Source of the DNA: DASYTH01 sp045806965
GTDB taxonomy: Bacteria > Actinomycetota > Actinomycetes > Mycobacteriales > Pseudonocardiaceae
DNA: 64,000 bases
NCBI GenBank assembly: GCA_045806965.1
Contig: JBJMIG010000084.1
Coordinates: forward strand, 1-64,000
Direction of reading: 5' to 3'
The notes beneath the pieces are model-generated. The model had not been told where the DNA came from. It made no database searches and worked only from the letters and a program-made list of their open reading frames with translations. A program made the translations under genes and the position numbers. Shown in pieces: positions 57,858-64,000 of the stretch (the first letter of the stretch is position 1; each line of letters starts with the position of its first letter).

Positions 57858-60782
57858 ATGAGACGACATCACCGGCTGGGAGCGCTCCCAAGCGTAACCC
57901 TTGCCGTACTGCTGGCGGCAGCGCCATCCGCGGCCGTCGCGGACGTGTCCATACAGGCGACCGCCTGCTCGGTCACCTACACCGCAAGCAACTGGGGCGG
58001 TGGTGGCGGCTTCACCGCCAACCTGCACGTCACCAACCTTGGCGACACCCTCAACGGCTGGACCCTGAGCTTCGCCTATCCGGGCAGCCAGCGGCTCACG
58101 CCGCCAGGATGGAGCGCGACCTGGGCCCAGGCGGCGGGCAGCGCCACCGTCACCGCCACGAACCTCGACTGGAACCGCACCCTCACCGCGAACCAGTCCA
58201 TCGACATCGGCTACAACGGCACCTTCACCGGTACCACCAACACGGCGCCGACCACCTTCGCCATGAACGGCGTCACCTGCAACGGCGCCAACCAGTCGCC
58301 GAGCGTCACGCTCACCTCGCCGGCCAGCGGCACGACCTTCACCGCGGGCGCGAACATCCCACTGGCCGCCACCGCCGCCGACGCGGACGGCACCGTGGCC
58401 AAGGTCGACTTCTTCGCCGGCAACACGTTGATCGGCACCGACACCTCCAGCCCATACACCTTCAACTGGGCCAACGTCGCGGCCGGGAACTACGTGCTGG
58501 TGGCCAGGGCCACCGACAACGGGGGCGCGGTATCGAGCTCCGCGCCGGTCGACGTCACCGTCTCGCCGAACACCGGACCGGCCATCGTCGCCGCTCCGGC
58601 GGCGATCAACGTGCCGGAGGGCGGCACCGCAACGGTCGCACTCCGTCTGTCCCAGCAGCCCTCCGGCACGGTCACCGTGGCGACCGCGCGGGCATCCGGT
58701 GACACCAACCTCACCGTGTCCGCCGGCGCCTCGCTGACCTTCAACGCCACCACCTGGAACACGCCGCAGAACGTGACCCTGGCCGCGGCCGAGGACGCCG
58801 ACAGCGCCAACGGGGTGGCCACCTTCACCGCGAGCGCGACCGGGCAGACCTCAGCGACGGTCACCGCGACCGAGGCGGACAACGACCTGTCCGTCTACGC
58901 GCAGCGGTTCATGCAGCAGTACAACAAGATCAAGGACCCGGCCAACGGCTACTTCAGCAGCCACAACCCGCCGATCCCGTATCACTCGGTGGAGACGCTG
59001 ATCGTCGAGGCGCCGGACTACGGGCACGTCACCACCTCGGAGGCGTACAGCTACTGGCTCTGGCTCGAGGCCGAGTACGGCCAGGCCACCCAGGACTGGA
59101 CCCGGTTCAACACGGCCTGGCAGTCGATGGAGACGCACATCATCCCGACCGCCGCGGACCAGCCGAGCAACGCCGCGTACAACCCGAGCGACACCGCGAC
59201 GTTCGCCCCCGAGCAGGACCTGCCGAGCCAGTACCCGGTGCCGCTGGACAACAACGTGGCCACCGGACCCGACCCGCTGGCCAACGAGCTGCAATCCACC
59301 TACGGCACCAGGGACATCTACGCGATGCACTGGCTGCTCGACGTGGACAACAAGTACGGCTACGGCCGCCGCGGCGACCGCACCAGCAGCCCGTCCTACA
59401 TCAACACCTTCCAGCGCGGACCGCAGGAGTCGGTGTGGGAGACCGTGCCGCAGCCCTCCTGGGAGCCGTTCAACACCGGGCAGGGCGGGCCCAACGGCTT
59501 CCTGCCGGTCTTCATCCAGGACTCGACCTACGCCAAGCAATGGCGCTACACCGACGCGCCGGACGCCGACGCGCGGGCCGTGCAGGCGGCGTACTGGGCG
59601 AATACCTGGGCCACCCAGCAGAACAAGGCGGCGGACGTCGCGGCCAGCGTGGCCAAGGCCGCCAAGATGGGTGACTTCCTGAGGTACTCGTTCTACGACA
59701 AGTACTTCAAGCAGGTCGGCAACTGCGTCGGACCGACCGTGTGCCCGGCAGGCAGCGGGAAGAACAGCTCGACCGGGCTGCTCACCTGGTACTTCGCCTG
59801 GGGCGGCGCGAACGACAGCACCTGGGCCTGGCGGATCGGCGGCAGCCAGGCGCACTTCGGCTACCAGAACCCGCTGGCCGCGTTCGCGCTGTCCAACGTG
59901 CCGGCGCTGAAGCCGCAGTCGCCGTCCGCGGTGGCCGACTGGTCGGCCAGCCTGACCAAGCAGCTGGAGTTCTACCGCTGGTTGCAGTCCAACGAGGGCG
60001 GCATCGCCGGTGGCGCCACCAACAGCTGGGCGGGGCGCTACGCCACCCCGCCGGCCGGAGATCCGACCTTCTACGGGATGTTCTACGACTCCCAGCCCGT
60101 CTACCACGACCCGCCGAGCAACCAGTGGTTCGGCTTCCAGACGTGGTCGATGGAGCGCGTCGCCGAGTACTACAACGTCACCGGCGACGCGGCGGCCAAG
60201 ACCGTGCTGGACAAGTGGACCGCCTGGGCCCGGGCCAACACCACGGTGAACGCCGCGGCGGGCACCTGGTCGATCCCGAGCGACATGACCTGGGCCGGCG
60301 CGCCGGACACGTGGAACCCGGCCAGCCCGGGGGCCAACGCGGGTCTGCACGTGACGATCACCAAGCGCAGCAACGACGCGGGCGTGACCGCGGCGCTGGC
60401 CAAGACGCTGATGTACTACGCGGCGCGGTCCGGCGACACGGCCTCCCGCGACCTGGCGAAGAACCTGCTCGACGCGATGTGGGCGGCGCCGAACCAGGAC
60501 GCCAAGGGCATCTCGGTGCCGGAGACCCGTGAGGACTACAACCGGTTCGACGACCCGGTCTTCCTCCCGAGCGGGTTCAACGGGACGATGTCCAACGGTG
60601 ACCCACTGAACGCCAGCTCGACGTTCATGGGCATCCGGTCCTGGTACACCAGCGACCCGGCCTGGCCGCAGGTGCAGACGTACCTCAACGGCGGTGCGGC
60701 CCCGACCTTCCGGTACCACCGGTTCTGGGCCGAAGCAGACATCGCGATGGCAATGGCCGACTTCGGCCGGCTCTTCCCCTAG
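57858..60782 (+). CDS. GH48 reducing-end cellobiohydrolase with N-terminal CBM2 and Ig-like domain
   Basis: A 974-aa secreted exocellulase. The order is: signal (LPSVTLAVLLAAAPSAAVA), CBM2 (CSVTYTASNWGGGGGFTAN ... CNG), an Ig-like module (SPSVTLTSPASGTTFTAGAN), a second beta-sandwich resembling Calx-beta (NVPEGGTATVALRLS), then a GH48 domain of about 640 residues starting VYAQRFMQQYNKIKDPANGY. GH48 marks include the HSVETLIVEAPDYGHVTTSE catalytic Glu region. It attacks cellulose from reducing ends and synergises with GH6 and GH9. ATG 57858 follows GGAG; ATG 57801 lacks a Shine-Dalgarno sequence. Confidence 0.94.
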   Translation: MRRHHRLGALPSVTLAVLLAAAPSAAVADVSIQATACSVTYTASNWGGGGGFTANLHVTNLGDTLNGWTLSFAYPGSQRLTPPGWSATWAQAAGSATVTATNLDWNRTLTANQSIDIGYNGTFTGTTNTAPTTFAMNGVTCNGANQSPSVTLTSPASGTTFTAGANIPLAATAADADGTVAKVDFFAGNTLIGTDTSSPYTFNWANVAAGNYVLVARATDNGGAVSSSAPVDVTVSPNTGPAIVAAPAAINVPEGGTATVALRLSQQPSGTVTVATARASGDTNLTVSAGASLTFNATTWNTPQNVTLAAAEDADSANGVATFTASATGQTSATVTATEADNDLSVYAQRFMQQYNKIKDPANGYFSSHNPPIPYHSVETLIVEAPDYGHVTTSEAYSYWLWLEAEYGQATQDWTRFNTAWQSMETHIIPTAADQPSNAAYNPSDTATFAPEQDLPSQYPVPLDNNVATGPDPLANELQSTYGTRDIYAMHWLLDVDNKYGYGRRGDRTSSPSYINTFQRGPQESVWETVPQPSWEPFNTGQGGPNGFLPVFIQDSTYAKQWRYTDAPDADARAVQAAYWANTWATQQNKAADVAASVAKAAKMGDFLRYSFYDKYFKQVGNCVGPTVCPAGSGKNSSTGLLTWYFAWGGANDSTWAWRIGGSQAHFGYQNPLAAFALSNVPALKPQSPSAVADWSASLTKQLEFYRWLQSNEGGIAGGATNSWAGRYATPPAGDPTFYGMFYDSQPVYHDPPSNQWFGFQTWSMERVAEYYNVTGDAAAKTVLDKWTAWARANTTVNAAAGTWSIPSDMTWAGAPDTWNPASPGANAGLHVTITKRSNDAGVTAALAKTLMYYAARSGDTASRDLAKNLLDAMWAAPNQDAKGISVPETREDYNRFDDPVFLPSGFNGTMSNGDPLNASSTFMGIRSWYTSDPAWPQVQTYLNGGAAPTFRYHRFWAEADIAMAMADFGRLFP
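57877..57890. promoter_or_regulatory. Internal CebR-type operator in the GH48 coding region
   Basis: A third copy of TGGGAGCGCTCCCA near GH48 lies at codons 7-11 of the gene (LGALP), 92 bases after the upstream copy. Repressor bound here could act as a roadblock or form a loop with the upstream box. Confidence 0.75.
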
Positions 60783-60788
60783 ATCGGC

Positions 60789-60825
60789 GGCGGGTCCGCG
60801 CCACCCTGTCGGGCGCGGACCCGCC
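60789..60825. terminator. Intercistronic hairpin between GH48 and GH9
   Basis: A perfect 14-bp stem, GGCGGGTCCGCGCC (60789-60802) with GGCGCGGACCCGCC (60812-60825), 9-base loop and TCCTT after it. It may terminate part of the transcripts or stabilise the upstream mRNA. Confidence 0.8.
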
Positions 60826-60865
60826 TCCTTCCAACTGCCAAGCCTCCCAACGAAGGGAAGCGGAC

Positions 60866-63175
60866 ATGCGGGCTCGCGCCGTCCTCGCCGCACTCGCTCT
60901 CGCCTTCGGCGTCGTACTGGTGGCGCCGACCGCACAGCCGGCGAGCGCCGCGGTGTTCAACTACGGCGAGGCGTTGCAGAAGGCCATCTGGTTCTACGAG
61001 GCGCAGCAGTCGGGTGCCAAACCGGCGTGGAACCGGGTGAGCTGGCGGGCCGACTCGGGCATGTCAGACGGCTCGGGGACCGGGGTGGATCTCACCGGCG
61101 GCTGGTACGACGCCGGTGACCACGTCAAGTTCGGGTTTCCGATGGCCGCCTCGACCACGATGCTGGCCTGGGGTGCGGTGGAGTACCGCGCCGCGTACAC
61201 CCAGGCCGGCCAGCTCACCAACCTCACGAACAACCTGCGGTGGGCGACCGACTACTTCCTCAAGGCCCACCCGGCGCCTAACGTCCTCTATGGACAGGTG
61301 GGCAACGGTGGGACGGACCATGCCTGGTGGGGTCCGGCTGAGGTGATGGCGATGGCCCGGCCGGCCTATCGCATCGATGCCTCATGTGGTGGCTCCGACC
61401 TTGCCGGGGAGACCGCGGCGGCGCTGGCCGCGGCGTCCATGGTGTTCCGTCCCACCGATCCAACGTATGCCGACACCCTGGTGACCCACGCCCGACAGCT
61501 CTACTCCTTCGCGGACACGGTGCGCCGCAAGTACTCCGACTGCATCACCGACGCGAGTGGCTTCTACAACTCGTGGAGCGGCTACCAGGACGAGTTGGTC
61601 TGGGGCGCGGCGTGGCTGTACAAGGCCACCGGGGAAACGGCCTTCCTGACCAAGGCGGAGACCGAGTACAACAACCTGCCCACCGAGCAGGGCACCGGGT
61701 TCCGCCCGTACAAGTGGACGATCGCCTGGGACGACAAGTCGTTCGGCACCTACATCCTGCTGGCCAAGCTCACCGGCAACCAGCGCTACATCGACGACGC
61801 CAACCGGTGGCTCGACTTCTGGACCGTCGGCGTCAACGGGCAGCGGGTGCGCTACTCGCCGGGCGGTGAGGCGGTGCTCGACCAGTGGGGATCGCTGCGG
61901 TACGCGGCGAACACGGCGTTCGCCGCGTTCGTCTACAGCGACTGGCTCACCGACCCCACCCGCAAGGCGCGCTACCACGACTTCGCCGTCCGTCAGATCA
62001 ACTACGACCTCGGTGAGAACCCGCGCAACTCCTCCTACCTGATCGGGTTCGGCACCAACCCGCCGCACAACCCACATCACCGCACCGCGCACGGGTCGTG
62101 GTCGAACAACATCGCCGAACCGGTGGACAGCCGGCACATCCTCTACGGCGCGCTGGTCGGCGGCCCATCCCAACCGAACGACGCCTACACCGACAGCCGC
62201 CAGGACTTCGTGATGAACGAGGTGGCCACCGACTACAACGCCGGTTTCACCGGCGCGCTGGCCAGGATGTACAGCGAGTTCGGCGGCACCCCGCTGGCCA
62301 ACTTCCCGGTGGCCGAGACCCCGGACGGGCCGGAGATCTACCTACAGGCCTCGGTGAACGCGGCCGGCACGAACTTCACCGAGATCAAGACCATGGTGTT
62401 CAACCACTCCGCCTGGCCGGCACGGACGCTGTCCAACGGCTCGTTCCGCTACTACTTCACCCTGGACGGCACCACCACGCCGAGCCAGCTCACCCTGTCC
62501 ACGGCGTTCAACCAGTGCTCGGCACCGACCGGGCCGACCCAGTTCTCCGGCAACGTCTACTACGTCACGGTGAGCTGCGCCGGTCAGGCCATCTCGCCGC
62601 AGGGCCAGTCGGAGTCCCGCCGGGAGATCCAGTTCCGGATAACCAGCTCCGGTAGCTGGGATCCGACCAACGACTGGTCCTACCAGGACGTGGCCAAGAC
62701 ACCGGGGGCCACCCCGGTCACCGTGCGGAACATGACGCTGTTCAGCGGAGCCACGCAGATCTACGGCAACCCGCCCGGCGCGCAGCCGCCGCCGAGCGAC
62801 CCGCCGCCATCCAGCTCGTCATCCACACCGCCACCCCCGCCGCCGCCTCCGCCGGCCGGTTGCCACGTGACCTACCAGGCGAACGACTGGGGCCCAGGTT
62901 CCAACGGGTTCACCGCCAACCTGACCGTCACCGGCGGCAGCGCGCCGGTCGCGACCGGCTGGATGCTGGCGTTCGGCTACGCCGCCGGCCAGCGGATCAC
63001 CCAACCCGGCTGGAACGCCACCTTTGTGCAACCCGCTGGCAGCGCAGCGGTGACCGCGACCGGAAACCAAGGCATTCCGGCCGGCGGTTCGGTCGGGATC
63101 GGGTTCAACGGCACTCACACCGGAACGAACCCGGCACCGACCAGCTTCACCCTCAACGGCCAACCCTGCAGCTGA
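60866..63175 (+). CDS. GH9 processive endoglucanase with CBM3c and CBM2
   Basis: A 769-aa secreted endoglucanase of the E4/Cel9A type. Signal ends at QPASA; the catalytic GH9 domain starts AVFNYGEALQKAIWFYEAQQ and has LTGGWYDAGDHVKFGFPMA (catalytic Asp pair), HHRTAHGSW and the final DYNAGFTGALARMY acid. A CBM3c follows (PEIYLQASVNAAGTNFTEIK), giving processivity, then a Pro/Ser linker and a CBM2 (CHVTYQANDWGPGSNGFTAN). No CebR box precedes it directly, so it is probably read from the GH48 promoter through the hairpin. ATG 60866 follows GAAGGGAAG. Confidence 0.94.
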   Translation: MRARAVLAALALAFGVVLVAPTAQPASAAVFNYGEALQKAIWFYEAQQSGAKPAWNRVSWRADSGMSDGSGTGVDLTGGWYDAGDHVKFGFPMAASTTMLAWGAVEYRAAYTQAGQLTNLTNNLRWATDYFLKAHPAPNVLYGQVGNGGTDHAWWGPAEVMAMARPAYRIDASCGGSDLAGETAAALAAASMVFRPTDPTYADTLVTHARQLYSFADTVRRKYSDCITDASGFYNSWSGYQDELVWGAAWLYKATGETAFLTKAETEYNNLPTEQGTGFRPYKWTIAWDDKSFGTYILLAKLTGNQRYIDDANRWLDFWTVGVNGQRVRYSPGGEAVLDQWGSLRYAANTAFAAFVYSDWLTDPTRKARYHDFAVRQINYDLGENPRNSSYLIGFGTNPPHNPHHRTAHGSWSNNIAEPVDSRHILYGALVGGPSQPNDAYTDSRQDFVMNEVATDYNAGFTGALARMYSEFGGTPLANFPVAETPDGPEIYLQASVNAAGTNFTEIKTMVFNHSAWPARTLSNGSFRYYFTLDGTTTPSQLTLSTAFNQCSAPTGPTQFSGNVYYVTVSCAGQAISPQGQSESRREIQFRITSSGSWDPTNDWSYQDVAKTPGATPVTVRNMTLFSGATQIYGNPPGAQPPPSDPPPSSSSSTPPPPPPPPPAGCHVTYQANDWGPGSNGFTANLTVTGGSAPVATGWMLAFGYAAGQRITQPGWNATFVQPAGSAAVTATGNQGIPAGGSVGIGFNGTHTGTNPAPTSFTLNGQPCS

Positions 63176-63192
63176 ACGAGGAGATCTCCGAC

Positions 63193-64000
63193 ATGAAACG
63201 GATGAACCGCCGCAACGTCTTCCTTGCGTTGCTGCCGGCGCTGCTCATCTTCGCGCTGGTGCCGGTCTTCGCCATGACCGCTTCGCCGGCTCCGGCCGCC
63301 GCCGCTGGTGCCGGATACTGGCACACCAACGGGAAGCAGCTGTTGGACGCCGGCAACCAGCCGGTGCGGATGACCGGGGTCAACTGGTTCGGCCTCGAGA
63401 CGGCGAACTTCGCCCCGCACGGCCTCTGGGCGCGCGGCTACAAGGACATGCTCGACCAGATGAAGAGCCTGAAGTACAACACGATCCGGCTGCCGTTCTC
63501 CAACCAGCTCTTCGATCCGGGCAGCACGCCGAACAGCATCCGGTTCGACCTCAACCCGGACCTGCAGGGCCTCTCCGGCGTCCAGATCATGGACAAGATC
63601 ATCGACTACGCCGGGCAGATCGGCCTGAAGGTGCTGCTCGACCGGCACCGTCCGGACTCCGGCGCGCAGTCCGCGCTCTGGTACACCACCCAGTTCCCGG
63701 AGACCCGCTGGATCAGCGACTGGCAGATGCTGGCCCGGCGCTATCTCGGCAACACCACGGTGATCGGCGCCGACCTGCACAACGAGCCGCACGGGATCCA
63801 GGGCGGCGGCGGCTCCACCTGGGGCACCGGCAGCACGACCTCGGACTGGCGGCTGGCCGCCGAGCGGGCCGGCAACGCGATCCTGGCGATCAACTCCAAC
63901 TGGCTGATCGTGGTCGAGGGCATCGACAACTTCAACAACGACGGCTACTGGTGGGGCGGCAACCTGCAGGGCGCGGCCCAGTTCCCGGTGCGGCTCAACG
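63193..64000 (+). CDS. GH5 endoglucanase, N-terminal part (runs off the window)
   Basis: The first 269 residues of a secreted GH5 endoglucanase. A signal (FLALLPALLIFALVPVFAMT) is followed by the catalytic domain GYWHTNGKQLLDAGNQPVRM, NWFGLETANF and the acid/base Glu in GADLHNEPHG. It closely resembles the Acidothermus E1 type. The nucleophile Glu and any CBM are beyond the window. ATG 63193 follows GAGGAG. It starts 17 bases after the GH9 stop, so it is in the same operon. Confidence 0.92.
   Translation, partial: MKRMNRRNVFLALLPALLIFALVPVFAMTASPAPAAAAGAGYWHTNGKQLLDAGNQPVRMTGVNWFGLETANFAPHGLWARGYKDMLDQMKSLKYNTIRLPFSNQLFDPGSTPNSIRFDLNPDLQGLSGVQIMDKIIDYAGQIGLKVLLDRHRPDSGAQSALWYTTQFPETRWISDWQMLARRYLGNTTVIGADLHNEPHGIQGGGGSTWGTGSTTSDWRLAAERAGNAILAINSNWLIVVEGIDNFNNDGYWWGGNLQGAAQFPVRLN

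Noticed and set aside
1..64000. tRNA, rRNA, insertion sequences and prophage genes
   Set aside because: I scanned for T-loop-like GGTTCGA motifs, transposase-type frames and integrase other than XerC and found none that could be supported by eye; a tRNAscan and IS search would settle it.

Overview
The window is high-GC DNA with many GTG starts, 4-bp ATGA/GTGA overlaps and long antisense open frames, which points to an actinomycete. A WhiG-type sigma factor, a mycothione reductase, an LAXTG-type wall anchor, twin-domain secreted cellulases and a gene order close to that around M. tuberculosis dxr-rip-gcpE-map suggest Pseudonocardiales (Pseudonocardiaceae-like). I cannot name the genus from sequence alone.

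Layout. 1-9.7 kb is core genome: the tail of a YifB/ComM-type ATPase, dprA, xerC, whiG, an M23 peptidase (minus), then rpsB-tsf, pyrH-frr, cdsA and a methyltransferase. 9.7-15.6 kb holds a threonine-aldolase-like enzyme, a PadR repressor divergent from an aldo/keto reductase, rlmN, a MazEF-type toxin-antitoxin pair with tandem operators, a second methyltransferase and a DUF2631 membrane protein. 15.6-23.6 kb is the isoprenoid/envelope block dxr, site-2 protease, ispG, GNAT protein, penicillin-binding lipoprotein, map and a Phd/PIN toxin-antitoxin pair. 23.6-31.1 kb mixes housekeeping and secreted enzymes: hydrolase, mycothione reductase, YbhB protein, M48, M15 and trypsin-like peptidases, an acyltransferase and a BioF-type enzyme.

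31.3-38.3 kb is a complete branched-chain-amino-acid-type ABC importer operon with an acyl-CoA ligase in its middle, so import and CoA activation of a carboxylic acid are probably coupled. 38.5-48.1 kb carries a lone precorrin methyltransferase, two translationally coupled GT4-like glycosyltransferases and a five-gene oligopeptide/nickel-type ABC importer. 48.1-53.3 kb has a LigD-type polymerase with a near-consensus SOS box upstream, an LAXTG wall protein with a 15-bp terminator, a PucR regulator and a small lipoprotein.

53.7-64 kb is a cellulose-degradation locus: GH6 cellobiohydrolase, AA10 LPMO, GH48 cellobiohydrolase, GH9 processive endoglucanase and a GH5 endoglucanase that runs off the window. 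Four exact copies of a 14-bp CebR-type palindrome (TGGGAGCGCTCCCA) lie at the cel6, lpmo and GH48 promoters, one of them inside the GH48 signal-peptide codons. Between the convergent cel6 and lpmo genes is an 800-bp gene-free stretch with a tandem duplication of about 185 bp and three copies of a 50-bp palindromic element; a diverged fourth copy lies 26 kb away, over the stop codon of an acyltransferase gene. I saw no tRNA, rRNA, CRISPR array, insertion sequence or phage gene.
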